NCBI GenBank assembly: GCA_902806065.1 | Contig: CADCVE010000058.1 | Span: 1 to 33,236 of the forward strand | Reading direction: 5' to 3' | DNA: 33,236 bases | DNA from: an uncultured Rubrobacteraceae bacterium | Lineage (GTDB): Bacteria > Actinomycetota > Rubrobacteria > Rubrobacterales > Rubrobacteraceae | In this document: positions 1 through 7,737 of the stretch, piece by piece | How the letters are laid out: the number at the start of each line of letters is the position of its first letter | Position numbering within the stretch: the first letter of the stretch is position 1 | Notes under the pieces: model-generated | What the model saw: the letters and a program-made list of their open reading frames with translations, nothing else | What the model was told of the DNA's origin: nothing | Database searches by the model: none | Made by a program: the position numbers and the translations under genes

Positions 1-1385
1 GGGATGTACGCCTCGGGTGTGCCGACGCTCTCCAGAAAGGAGATGGCACGCTCGCACAGCACTTCGCCCTCGCCGCCGGGTTCTCCCCAAAGGTTGTCCT
101 GTTCGCCGGGGTCGCCGGTGAGGTCGTAGAGCTCCGGCTCGTCGTCCGGGCCGCCCAGGATCACCGAACGCTCCGGCGTGGTAATAGTGATCGGCATGTA
201 GGTGGAGATCACACGCGGCTTGGAGTCCACGGCGGTGACGATCTCACCCTCCGCCAGATACAACGGCCAGGAGCTTACGACGAACTGCCGGTGCTGGTCC
301 CTATTCCCCGCGAGGACGCCCAGGAACGACTCTCCGGTCATCGTGGTCGGCAGGCCCGCGAGCCCCGCGAACTGCATGATGGTCGGCGCTAAATCCGGGG
401 CGGTGGTCATCGCCGAGCGACGACCGGGTTCCAGACCAGGCCCGCGAACCATCAGGGGTATGTTGGTCAGCTCCCTGTATAGAGGCGACCGCTCGACCGT
501 CAGGAGCCACGACTCGGTCAGCCACTCCGGCACCAGCGAGTTCTCCGTGACTGACGCCTCCGGGTCGTGTATCCACTCGGCTTTGCCGAAGTACTCGTGC
601 TCCCCGAAGTAGAAGCCGTGGTCGGAGGTGAAGAAGACCAGTGTGTTATCTCTGAGGTTCAAGGCGTCTAGCTTCGCGAGCAGGCGTCCGATCCAGAAGT
701 CCACCATCGTTACCTCGCCGCAGTAAGTAGCGTGACCGAGGTCCACGTCGTCCTCCGTGAGACCGGCCTCCGCGTACTTGCCGTAGGCCGGGTAGATCTG
801 CTCTCCCGCGTAGTCTTCCCGGTACTTGGCGGTGTAGTAGTCCGGCGCGTCCCAGGGCTCGTGCGGGTCCCAGGTGTCCACGTAGAGGAAGAACTGCTCG
901 TCGTGGTGACGCTCCAGCCACCTCTCGGCCTCGGTCATCGTGCGCGCCACCATCCGGTCCTCCTCGGACTTCCACGTCGACCGCGCATCAGCACGCTCGT
1001 GCGGCCTCGTATCATCGCCCTGGCCTCGGACCCACATGAAGTCGTCGAACCCGCGATCGTAACCGAAACCGTTGCGGACGAAGAACGGCGTATCCACGAT
1101 GCCCATCGTATGGTACCCAGCCTTGGAGAGGATCTCCGGCAGGGTTAGCAGGTTCCTCGGCAACGGCTCCCAACCCATGTGCGTGTACGAGAACGTTCCC
1201 GTGAGGATGTCCGCCCGCGCCGGCATGGTCGGGAAAGAAGAGAGCACGTGGTTGTCGAACACAACCGAAGAACGCGCGAACTCATCCAAATGAGGCGTCT
1301 GGATACGCTCATTCCCATAAGCCCCCAAATGGTCCCGGCGAAACGTGTCCGCAACAATCACCACTACGTTAGGACGATCACTCAT
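1..1385 (-). CDS. Sulfatase / alkaline-phosphatase-fold hydrolase, partial at C-terminus
   Basis: The frame is open from the ATG at 1385 to the window edge, so about 461 N-terminal residues are seen and the C-terminus is missing. The start reads MSDRPNVVVIVADTFRRDHLG, the usual sulfatase N-terminus with a metal Asp at residue 13. The metal pair D255-H256 sits in SDHGFYFGEHEYFGK. The signature segment is FPTMPARADILTG. It keeps the P-x-R and TG of type I sulfatases, but the nucleophile position (residue 53, codon at 1227-1229) is Thr, not Cys or Ser. Thr cannot mature to formylglycine, so the enzyme may be a phospho- or phosphonate-ester hydrolase, or inactive on sulfate esters. A second ATG lies at 1388; a GAGGGG ribosome site precedes both. 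No signal peptide is visible, so it is probably cytoplasmic. It has its own promoter-like element and is followed upstream by the sulfate importer on the same strand. Confidence 0.85.
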   Translation of the reverse strand, partial: MSDRPNVVVIVADTFRRDHLGAYGNERIQTPHLDEFARSSVVFDNHVLSSFPTMPARADILTGTFSYTHMGWEPLPRNLLTLPEILSKAGYHTMGIVDTPFFVRNGFGYDRGFDDFMWVRGQGDDTRPHERADARSTWKSEEDRMVARTMTEAERWLERHHDEQFFLYVDTWDPHEPWDAPDYYTAKYREDYAGEQIYPAYGKYAEAGLTEDDVDLGHATYCGEVTMVDFWIGRLLAKLDALNLRDNTLVFFTSDHGFYFGEHEYFGKAEWIHDPEASVTENSLVPEWLTESWLLTVERSPLYRELTNIPLMVRGPGLEPGRRSAMTTAPDLAPTIMQFAGLAGLPTTMTGESFLGVLAGNRDQHRQFVVSSWPLYLAEGEIVTAVDSKPRVISTYMPITITTPERSVILGGPDDEPELYDLTGDPGEQDNLWGEPGGEGEVLCERAISFLESVGTPEAYI

Positions 1386-1406
1386 CATTCCCCCTCAGTT
1401 GTCGCT

Positions 1407-1424
1407 TTTGTCTACTATCTTAGT
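1407..1424 (-). promoter_or_regulatory. Shared sulfur-gene element, site A
   Basis: Read towards the sulfatase gene, the 18 bases are ACTAAGATAGTAGACAAA, ending 21 bases before the ATG at 1385. It matches site C at 18980 in 16 of 18 positions and sites B and D in 14 of 18. It may contain a -10 element (GATAGT) with transcription starting in the ACAAA, or an operator overlapping one. No good TTGACA is placed upstream. Confidence 0.5.
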
Positions 1425-1480
1425 GAACATTGTTGGAATGTACACGCTATCAGGCTGTAGTGTCAAGTACTCCAGCAAGA

Positions 1481-1516
1481 ATTTCATCAAGAAGTCCCGG
1501 AGCGCGTTGATGAAAT
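1481..1516. repeat. Inverted repeat in the sulfatase/cysA intergenic region
   Basis: ATTTCATCAA at 1481-1490 and its exact complement TTGATGAAAT at 1507-1516 form 10-base arms around a 16-base loop. There is no T-run on either side, so a simple terminator is unlikely. It lies in the 1389-1677 gap between two minus-strand genes, where I see no coding region. It could end the cysA transcript, bind a regulator, or be the scar of a mobile element. Confidence 0.5.
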
Positions 1517-1677
1517 GGTTGTAGCGAAAGCTATTCTAGCGCACGGAACATAGATTCAACATAGAGCGATCAGGTTGTATCCGTGCCCGGGGTACCAAGT
1601 GGACTGGATATTTGATGACTAAGAAGGGCGGTTGGATGCTCTTGCCCGAATGGCTCGATGCGCATTTTAACAGCAGG

Positions 1678-2661
1678 TCAGGGTTTCGGGACCGAGTCCT
1701 CCACCGGTTCGCTGAAGACCCTACTATGGCCTATACGTACGTGAACGGTCTTACCGCGCTCGAGCCCCAGGTGCCAAGCGTCTTCACGGGTCACCTGGGC
1801 CCACAGGTGTTGTCCGTCTTTGAGGGTTAGCTCGACGCGGACCTCGAAACCGAGGTAGACGAAATGGTCGACCGTCGCCTCGACCGTTGAGCCGCTCTCG
1901 TGGAGACTTATCTCGATGTCGTGTGGACGGACGAAGGTGTCTCCGAGCCTATTTACCGGTCCTATAAAGCCCATAACAAACTCGTTGGCGGGGTTCTCGT
2001 AGAGGTCCTGCGGGCTACCGACCTGCTCGATCTTGCCGTGGTTCATCAGTACGATGCGGTCGGCAAGCTCCATAGCTTCTTCCTGGTCGTGGGTAACCAG
2101 GATAGTAGTTACCTCGATCTCCTCGTGCAGCCGCCTTAGCCAGGCACGAAGCTCCTGGCGCACTCTCGCGTCGAGGGCGCCAAACGGCTCATCGAGGAGC
2201 AGGACCTCGGGCTCGACGGCGAGGGCGCGGGCGAGGGCCATGCGCTGTCGTTGACCGCCCGAGAGCTGGGCTGGGTAGCGGTGGAAGAACCCGTCGAGTT
2301 GAACGAGCTCGAGCAATTCGTGGACACGCTTGTTGATCTCTGCTTTCTTGCGTTTGCGGATCTTCAGGCCGAAGGCCACGTTCTCGAAGACGGTCATGTG
2401 CTTGAAGGCCGCGTAGTGCTGGAAGACGAACCCAACCCCGCGCTTCTGTGGTGGAACCTGAGTCTTCTCCTCGTCGAAGATAAAGATCTCTCCGCCATCC
2501 TGCTTCTCTAAGCCGGCGATCACGCGGAGCAAGGTAGACTTTCCGCTTCCGCTCGGTCCCAGGAGGGCGGTCAGGGAGCCCGTGGGGGCCTCCACTGAGA
2601 CGTCGTCGAGCGCGACGAAGTCCCCGAATCTCTTAGAAACCTCGCGAGCAGTAATTCCCAC
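1678..2661 (-). CDS. cysA: Sulfate/thiosulfate ABC importer ATPase CysA
   Basis: The 327-residue protein carries Walker A (GPSGSGKST, near residue 35), a Q-loop (FVFQHYA), the ABC signature [15 protein letters not shown], Walker B ([12 protein letters not shown]) and the switch His in VTHDQEEA. The C-terminal 100 residues begin with [10 protein letters not shown], a CysA/TOBE-type regulatory extension. It powers sulfate import through the CysT/CysW permease. The start is a GTG sharing one base with the TAG of cysW (TAGTG), so it is translationally coupled. It is the last gene of a four-gene overlapping operon. Identification as the sulfate rather than a molybdate or other anion importer rests on the paired CysT/CysW-type permeases and the sulfate-type binding protein. 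Confidence 0.92.
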   Translation of the reverse strand: MGITAREVSKRFGDFVALDDVSVEAPTGSLTALLGPSGSGKSTLLRVIAGLEKQDGGEIFIFDEEKTQVPPQKRGVGFVFQHYAAFKHMTVFENVAFGLKIRKRKKAEINKRVHELLELVQLDGFFHRYPAQLSGGQRQRMALARALAVEPEVLLLDEPFGALDARVRQELRAWLRRLHEEIEVTTILVTHDQEEAMELADRIVLMNHGKIEQVGSPQDLYENPANEFVMGFIGPVNRLGDTFVRPHDIEISLHESGSTVEATVDHFVYLGFEVRVELTLKDGQHLWAQVTREDAWHLGLERGKTVHVRIGHSRVFSEPVEDSVPKP

Positions 2662-3452
2662 TAGTAGTCCTCTCTAGGTTTGGACAGGTTCGTCAACAGC
2701 AGCGTTACTATGGCGATAAGGGCCAGGACAACTGAGGCGGCGTAACAGCCAACAAGGTCGAAGCTTTGGAAGCGATCCTCGACGTAGACGGTTAGAGTCT
2801 CGGTACGTCCGGCGAGCTTGCCAGAGATAATACTGACCGCCCCGAACTCGCCGATCGCCCGGGCCGTGGTCAGGACAACACCGTAAGCTACGCCCGCCCG
2901 GATCGCCGGCAGCGTGACGAGCCGGAACGTCTGCAATGGCGAGGCCCCCAGAGTGGAGGCGGCCTGCTCCTGCTCCGTACCTATCTCACGCAAAACGGGT
3001 ACTACCTCGCGCACCACAAAAGGGAGGGAGACGAAGATAGTGGCTAGCACGATCCCCGGCGTCGAGAAGATGACCCTGATGCCCAACTCTGCAAGCCATC
3101 CTCCCGCCAGCGAGGTACGGCCATATACGAGGAGAAGCGCAAGCCCGACGACGACCGGGGAGACGGCGAGTGGCAGGTCGAGAAGGGTGTTCAAGAGTGC
3201 CTTACCGCGGAAATTGTGGCGGACCAGTACTATAGCGCAGATGATGCCAAATACCGTATTCGCCACCACGGCGATCACCGCGACCAGCAAGGTCAGCCAC
3301 AGGGCGTGCAACGCCGCGGGACGGCTGACAGCCTCCAAAACCGTCCCCAGACCTTCCTCGAAGGTCCGTACGAAGACCATGCCCACCGGAAAGGCGAGCA
3401 GGAGGGCCAGGTAGCCTAGCGCCAGCGTGCGGAGGGTCAGTTTAGCGATCAT
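2661..3452 (-). CDS. cysW: Sulfate ABC importer permease CysW
   Basis: This 263-residue polytopic membrane protein has about six hydrophobic segments. The cytoplasmic EAA-type loop that docks on the ATPase is visible as [20 protein letters not shown], followed by LPAIRAGV. The family hallmark [13 protein letters not shown] follows the loop. It pairs with CysT to form the translocation channel for sulfate or thiosulfate. The start ATG at 3452 lies 11 bases inside the cysT end, which fits co-translation. CysW and CysT are homologous; the assignment of W to this gene follows from operon order and the GAVSIISG pattern. Confidence 0.9.
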   Translation of the reverse strand: MIAKLTLRTLALGYLALLLAFPVGMVFVRTFEEGLGTVLEAVSRPAALHALWLTLLVAVIAVVANTVFGIICAIVLVRHNFRGKALLNTLLDLPLAVSPVVVGLALLLVYGRTSLAGGWLAELGIRVIFSTPGIVLATIFVSLPFVVREVVPVLREIGTEQEQAASTLGASPLQTFRLVTLPAIRAGVAYGVVLTTARAIGEFGAVSIISGKLAGRTETLTVYVEDRFQSFDLVGCYAASVVLALIAIVTLLLTNLSKPREDY

Positions 3453-4278
3453 GGCGGGTTCCCCAGCGATTAAGCAAGCTCATGCCGAAGAGGACGAGCA
3501 AGGAGATGGCGAGTAGCAATACCGAGACCGCGGCGGCGCCCGTGGCGTTATCACCCTCGACCTGCCCGAAGATGTAGACCGAGGCGACCTGAGTCTCGAA
3601 CGGTATGTTGCCGGTGATAAGGACGACCGAACCAAACTCACCCACGGAGCGAGCGAATCCGAGAGCCGCCCCAGAGAGGATCGCGGGCAGCAAATTGGGC
3701 AGGATAACCCTCAGGAAGGTCTGGAGTTCGCTCGCCCCGAGCGAGACCGAGGCCTCCTCCATGTCGCGGTCCAGCTCTAGCAGCACCGGCTGTATGGCCC
3801 GGACGACGAACGGGAGCGTCACGAAGAGAAGCGCCATGCCGACGGATATCCTGGTGTAAGCGATATTGAGACCGAAGGGGCTCTCCGGACCATAGAGTGC
3901 CAGGAGCGTAAGGCCGGCGACGATTGTCGGCAGAGCGAACGGAAGGTCTATTATGGCGTTGACCAAAGATTTGCCTCGGAAGGAGTCGCGTACGAGGACC
4001 CAGGCGATGAGAGTTCCCGTAACGACGTTGATAGCTACAACGAACAGCGAAGCAAGAAGGGTGAGCCTGAGGGAGGCGAGGGCTTGTGGGTTGGAGATCG
4101 CCTGTAAAAAGCCCTCGGCGCCGCCCTCGGTCGACCGCCATACCACGGCTGCAAGCGGTATGAGGACGATGAGGCTGAGGTAGCCGACGGCAACCCCGCG
4201 GCTCAGGGGATTGCCCTGTTTATTGGGCGCCGTGGGTCCTCGAGCGGGCCTGGCCCGTTCTATGGTGTTGACGCTCAT
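3442..4278 (-). CDS. cysT: Sulfate ABC importer permease CysT (CysU)
   Basis: The protein has 278 residues, with an N-terminal cytoplasmic tail of about 30 residues followed by about six membrane segments. The coupling loop reads MEEASVSLGASELQTFLRV and is followed by LPNLLPAILSGAALGFARSVGEFGSVVLITGN, typical of CysT. It forms the sulfate channel with CysW. Its start ATG overlaps the sbp stop by four bases (ATGA), so the two are translationally coupled. Chromate, molybdate and selenate can also pass through such permeases in other bacteria, which matters given the chromate operon further right. Confidence 0.9.
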   Translation of the reverse strand: MSVNTIERARPARGPTAPNKQGNPLSRGVAVGYLSLIVLIPLAAVVWRSTEGGAEGFLQAISNPQALASLRLTLLASLFVVAINVVTGTLIAWVLVRDSFRGKSLVNAIIDLPFALPTIVAGLTLLALYGPESPFGLNIAYTRISVGMALLFVTLPFVVRAIQPVLLELDRDMEEASVSLGASELQTFLRVILPNLLPAILSGAALGFARSVGEFGSVVLITGNIPFETQVASVYIFGQVEGDNATGAAAVSVLLLAISLLVLFGMSLLNRWGTRHDR

Positions 4279-5294
4279 CCGGTTGGTGCTCCCACTTCAC
4301 GGTTGATGTCCGCCATCACCCCGGAGTCCGCGTTGAAGAACCTCGTGGTGACCTCTTGCCAGCCGCCCAGATCTTCGATAGTGAACAGGCTGGGTGGGGT
4401 AGGATAGTCGAACTCGCCCAGCACCTCTTCCACGACCGGGCGGTAGCCTTGCTCCCCGAAGATGCGCTGCGATTCCGGCGAGCGCAGGAAATCAACAAAG
4501 GCCTGCGCCTGATCGGGGTTCTGGCTGTCGCTGATCACGGCGACGGGGTTCTCTATGAGGATCGTCTGCTCGGGAACAACGAACTCCAGCTCTTCGCCCT
4601 CCTGCTGGGCGGTGATGATCTCGTTCTCGTAGGCGATCAGGACATCACCCTTGCCTCCGGCAAAGGTCTGGAGGGATTCGCGGGCGCTCTTGTCTTGCAC
4701 CGACACGTTGGTGAAGAGCTGACGCAGGTACCCGATTGCTTCATCCTCGGACGCGCCCTGCTCGAGTTGCGCGCCGTAGGCGGCCATGACATTCCAACGA
4801 GCACCCCCCGAGGTGAAGGGGTTTGGCGTGATCACCTCTACGTCCTCCCTGACAAGGTCGCTCCAGCCCTGAATCCCCTTCAGGTTACCGGGCCGAACGG
4901 CGAGCACGACGACCGAATCAGTAACCATGCCGTTGTACTCGTCCGCGTTCCAATCGTCCTCTACAAGCCCGGGCTCGATGAGCCGTGTTACGTCGGGCTC
5001 CAGCGAGAGCGCGATCACGTCGGCGGGCAATCCCCCCTCCACGGCACGGCTCTGCTCTCCCGAACTGCCGAAAGAAGTCTCGAACGACACTCCCTGACCC
5101 GCCTCCGTCTCCGCATAAGTGGAAGTGATCTGCTCGTATGCCTCGCGTGGAGTTGAGTAGGCCACCAGAGTGAGGGTGCCCCCGCCGCTACCTTCTCCAC
5201 TAGACCCGCCTCCGCAACTTGAGAGGATCAGCGCGGCAAACACCGTCACTAGCACAAACGTCAAAAATCTTGTCAACCTCGCATGCTTGCTCAT
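4275..5294 (-). CDS. sbp: Sulfate-binding lipoprotein of the ABC importer
   Basis: The 339-residue protein starts with a basic n-region and a hydrophobic stretch ending in a lipobox, LILSSC, with the lipidated Cys at residue 27. A Gly/Ser-rich linker follows. The mature part is a sulfate-type periplasmic binding protein (for example LTLVAYSTPREAYEQI near the start and TPNPFTSGGARWN in the middle, the conserved anion-binding region). It captures external sulfate at the membrane and delivers it to CysTW. The start ATG has a strong AGAGGAGA ribosome site. It is the first gene of the operon and lies 19 bases downstream of site B. Confidence 0.92.
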   Translation of the reverse strand: MSKHARLTRFLTFVLVTVFAALILSSCGGGSSGEGSGGGTLTLVAYSTPREAYEQITSTYAETEAGQGVSFETSFGSSGEQSRAVEGGLPADVIALSLEPDVTRLIEPGLVEDDWNADEYNGMVTDSVVVLAVRPGNLKGIQGWSDLVREDVEVITPNPFTSGGARWNVMAAYGAQLEQGASEDEAIGYLRQLFTNVSVQDKSARESLQTFAGGKGDVLIAYENEIITAQQEGEELEFVVPEQTILIENPVAVISDSQNPDQAQAFVDFLRSPESQRIFGEQGYRPVVEEVLGEFDYPTPPSLFTIEDLGGWQEVTTRFFNADSGVMADINREVGAPTG

Positions 5295-5313
5295 TCTCTC
5301 CTCTTAGGTTTAC

Positions 5314-5331
5314 TTTGTCTATAGCCTTAGT
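5314..5331 (-). promoter_or_regulatory. Shared sulfur-gene element, site B
   Basis: Read towards sbp, the bases are ACTAAGGCTATAGACAAA, ending 19 bases before the start codon. The first six and last seven bases are identical to site A; the centre differs and gives a TATAG -10-like core. Its position just upstream of the sulfate importer supports a role in sulfur-dependent transcription. Confidence 0.5.
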
Positions 5332-5346
5332 GGTTAAAACATTGGC

Positions 5347-5366
5347 GGACTCTAAATGAAGAGTCC
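5347..5366. promoter_or_regulatory. Palindromic candidate operator before the sulfate importer
   Basis: GGACTCT and AGAGTCC form perfect 7-base arms around a 6-base AAATGA spacer. The dyad lies 16 bases upstream of site B, where an activator or repressor of the importer operon could bind. It also faces the divergent DsbA-type gene. There is no T-run, so it is not an obvious terminator. Confidence 0.4.
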
Positions 5367-5466
5367 AGAATGGTCAAGAGCTTTATTCGAGTTTGTTCGA
5401 GTTGTTTCGGCGGCTGGCTCACGTTCGCGTTATTCTGATTGGTAAACTGCGTGGGAGGTCATGACA

Positions 5467-6063
5467 ATGGAGAGACAGGTGGAGTTTTACTTCGATGTGG
5501 TGAGCCCGTATTCGTATCTCGCGTATGGGCAGGTGGAGCGCATCTGCCGGGAGGCGGGGGCGGAGTTGGTGTTGCGGCCGATGTTGCTTGGGGCTGTACA
5601 TAATGCCGTGGGGATTACGGCGCCTATACAGGTACGGAGCAAGGCCTCCTACCAGCTCCGGGACATCCAGCGCTGGGCTGAGTACTATGAGCTGCCGATG
5701 CGGTTTCCCGAGCCGTTCCCGTTTCGCACCTTGAAGACGATGCGGGCCGCTATGGTTGGGGAGAATGTCGAGTCGTTCGTGCGAGAGGCGTTCGCGCTGT
5801 ACTGGGAGGAGGGTGGCGCGCCGAAGGGCTTGGAGGAGGCCGACGAGGATGGGCCGGTTCGGGAGGTGGCGCGCCAGATCGGGAGCGACCCGGAAGAGGT
5901 CTTGGAGAGAGCGGCATCCGGCGAAGCAAAAGAAGCCCTCAAGGGTGCGACGACCGAAGCCCTCGAACGCGGCGTCTTCGGGGCTCCGACCTTTTTCGTC
6001 GGGGATGAGATGTTCTGGGGCAACGACCGACTCTTTTTTGTCGAAGCAGCGCTGAAGGATTGA
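5467..6063 (+). CDS. DsbA-superfamily 2-hydroxychromene-2-carboxylate isomerase-like protein
   Basis: The protein has 198 residues from the ATG at 5467. The N-terminal FYFDVVSPYSYLAYGQVERI has Ser in place of the redox CxxC, as in the kappa-GST/NahD-type isomerases. The C-terminal GVFGAPTFFVGDEMFWGNDRL carries the cis-Pro of the thioredoxin fold and the family's WGxDR motif. Such enzymes use glutathione or another thiol to isomerise aromatic or other intermediates. The true substrate here is unknown. An upstream in-frame ATG at 5461 is possible, but the GGGAGG at 5453-5458 is spaced 8 bases from 5467 and only 2 from 5461. It is transcribed divergently from the sulfate importer. Confidence 0.85.
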   Translation: MERQVEFYFDVVSPYSYLAYGQVERICREAGAELVLRPMLLGAVHNAVGITAPIQVRSKASYQLRDIQRWAEYYELPMRFPEPFPFRTLKTMRAAMVGENVESFVREAFALYWEEGGAPKGLEEADEDGPVREVARQIGSDPEEVLERAASGEAKEALKGATTEALERGVFGAPTFFVGDEMFWGNDRLFFVEAALKD

Positions 6064-6075
6064 GATGGAGTTGCT

Positions 6076-6423
6076 CTGAACAGGAGTCAGAGCTTTAAGA
6101 GGTCGCTGTTGGCGCTATCGGCGCCGGCGTTTGTGGCGTGCGCCGCCGCATCGGCCCTGGCCCAGGGAGTAGAGGATGACTTCCCGGATGCTGATGGTCC
6201 TCCAAGTGGCGAGGACGTAATCCAGATCGGCAACGACGTCTTTATAGACTGCGGTCGAATCTTCGAAACGGAGTACTCGGGAGCCGCGGCGGGCGGAGAG
6301 CCAGACCCGGACCCGGAGCAGACCGAGGAACTGAAACGGTTGTGTGTAGAGGCTGGCATCTTCCCTCCCGCTAGTGTGACGAACTTACCTACCGGCCTGC
6401 AGTACGAGAACATGGGCTCCTGA
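6076..6423 (+). CDS. Small secreted protein of unknown function
   Basis: I do not recognise the family. The frame has no ATG; a CTG at 6076, five bases after a GGAG, gives a complete signal peptide: basic n-region NRSQSFKRS, hydrophobic core LLALSAPAFVACAAASA and cleavage after ALA. The TTG at 6109 would cut this signal peptide in half, so CTG is preferred, though unproven. The mature part is about 85 residues, acidic and Pro/Asp-rich (EDDFPDADGPPSGED near its start), with two cysteines. It follows the DsbA-type gene by 12 bases and is probably co-transcribed. Confidence 0.55.
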   Translation: MNRSQSFKRSLLALSAPAFVACAAASALAQGVEDDFPDADGPPSGEDVIQIGNDVFIDCGRIFETEYSGAAAGGEPDPDPEQTEELKRLCVEAGIFPPASVTNLPTGLQYENMGS

Positions 6424-6469
6424 ACCAGGGGTCCAAGCGTAACGTCTCGAACCCGGCGGCGGGCCCCGT

Positions 6470-6740
6470 ATCATTAGCACGACGTGCTCCAGCGACCGGC
6501 TCGCAAAGCTTATCCAGCAAGCGCTCCTTGGCTCCTCGACCTTTTCGATAGGTAGGGCGCGCATCCGGCGTTGGTGCGGAACTTCACCTCCAACTCCTCG
6601 TCGCTACGAGGGTTCTCCGGCCCTCCACGGTTGTAGGAGACACGGGCTTCACGCAGTGCGCCGTACTACAGCCGGACGCCCAGTACGGGTGAGGCTGCTC
6701 GGGAAAATGCAGTCGTACTGCTCTTTAGCGAGGCTGCGGC
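6470..6740 (-). pseudogene. MmgE/PrpD-family C-terminal remnant
   Basis: On the minus strand the bases near 6641-6560 read ARVSYNRGGPENPRSDEELE followed by VKFRTNAG. This is the characteristic C-terminal segment of MmgE/PrpD proteins (2-methylcitrate dehydratase and relatives). Just upstream the frame contains an in-frame TAG (GVRL*YGALRE), and just downstream it shifts (IEKVEE and KERLLDKLCEPVAG fall in other frames). The rest of the roughly 450-residue gene is absent. The 6424-6902 stretch therefore holds no intact gene, only this decayed fragment and the bdhA promoter region. It shows gene loss next to the ketone-body genes. Confidence 0.6.
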
Positions 6741-6802
6741 TGGAGAACTAGTAGGCGAGGATGCTACGCAGCCGTCCGGTACGATGCCCTGACTACTAGC
6801 CA

Positions 6803-6832
6803 TCGACGATACGGAAGCATGGTGTATATACT
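6803..6832 (+). promoter_or_regulatory. Candidate promoter of the bdhA-aacS unit
   Basis: TCGACG at 6803-6808 and TATACT at 6827-6832 are separated by 18 bases, about 70 bases before the bdhA start. The -10 is good and the -35 is weak. No other candidate in this gap is better. Confidence 0.35.
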
Positions 6833-6902
6833 AACTCCGAAGGGAAGAATCAGCATGAGGAATCCTGGGGAAGAGTAGCTCTTTGGATCAAGGGAGAGGG
6901 AC

Positions 6903-7691
6903 ATGAACGAGGCTTCCATTGCACCGGGGGCGACGGCCGTCAACGTAGATCTGACCGGGCGCAGCGCTCTGGTTACCGGGGCGGCCAGCGGTATCGGGCG
7001 GGCTTGCGCGGAGAGGCTTGCACGGGCGGGTGCGGTAGTCACCGTGCTGGACTTGAACGGCGAGGGCGCAATGGAGGTGGCCGACGAGATAGGCGGCGAG
7101 GCGCTTCAGGCGGACCTCTCTGACTACGAGGTGCTCGACGCGCTGAAGGTCGAGGCGGATGTAGTCGTCAACAACGCTGGGTTGCAGCATGTGGCGGCTA
7201 TGGAGGATTTCCCGCCGGAGCGGTTTTCGATGATACTGCGGGTCATGCTGGAGGCGCCGTTCAGGATCGTGCGGAAGGCGCTGCCTGGGATGTATGAGAA
7301 AGGTTGGGGGCGTGTGGTCAACATTTCCTCCGTGCATGGTTTGCGCGCTTCCCCGTTCAAGTCAGCGTATATCTCCGCCAAGCATGGTTTGGAAGGTCTC
7401 TCGAAGGTCATAGCATTGGAGGGTGGTCCCAGAGGCGTAACGTCGAACTGCATCTCCCCGGCATACGTAAGGACGCCGCTCGTGGAGGGCCAGATCGCCG
7501 ACCAGGCCAGGACCCGGGGGATACCGGAACACGAGGTCATAGAAAAAGTGATGCTTACGGGACCGGCGATCAAACGCTTGGTCGAGCCCGAGGAGGTCGC
7601 CGAGTTGGTCGCTTTCCTCTGCACCCCGGAGGCATCGTTCATCACCGGAGCCTCTCTAACCATGGACGGCGCCGCGACCGCCCAGTGGTAA
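6903..7691 (+). CDS. bdhA: 3-hydroxybutyrate dehydrogenase (SDR family)
   Basis: The 262-residue protein is a classical short-chain dehydrogenase: the cofactor motif TGAASGIGRA near residue 24, NNAG near residue 90, and the catalytic S-YxxxK in SSVHGLRASPFKSAYISAKH. The ASPFKSAY stretch and SPAYVRTPLVEGQI are typical of D-3-hydroxybutyrate dehydrogenases, which oxidise 3-hydroxybutyrate to acetoacetate with NAD. The next gene activates acetoacetate, which strongly supports the assignment. The ATG at 6903 follows GGGAGAGG at good spacing. The GMYEKGWGRVVNIS segment is also typical of the family. Confidence 0.85.
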   Translation: MNEASIAPGATAVNVDLTGRSALVTGAASGIGRACAERLARAGAVVTVLDLNGEGAMEVADEIGGEALQADLSDYEVLDALKVEADVVVNNAGLQHVAAMEDFPPERFSMILRVMLEAPFRIVRKALPGMYEKGWGRVVNISSVHGLRASPFKSAYISAKHGLEGLSKVIALEGGPRGVTSNCISPAYVRTPLVEGQIADQARTRGIPEHEVIEKVMLTGPAIKRLVEPEEVAELVAFLCTPEASFITGASLTMDGAATAQW

Positions 7692-7737
7692 ACAGATATA
7701 TCCCGGAGACCGGCGAAAGAAAGGGAAAGGGACGCAC

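Noticed and set aside
1612-1830. A 72-codon plus-strand frame
   Set aside because: Most of it overlaps the end of cysA on the other strand and it lacks any domain or ribosome site.
4356-5156. A 266-codon open frame on the plus strand
   Set aside because: It is antisense to the sulfate-binding protein gene, which has a lipobox and conserved motifs.
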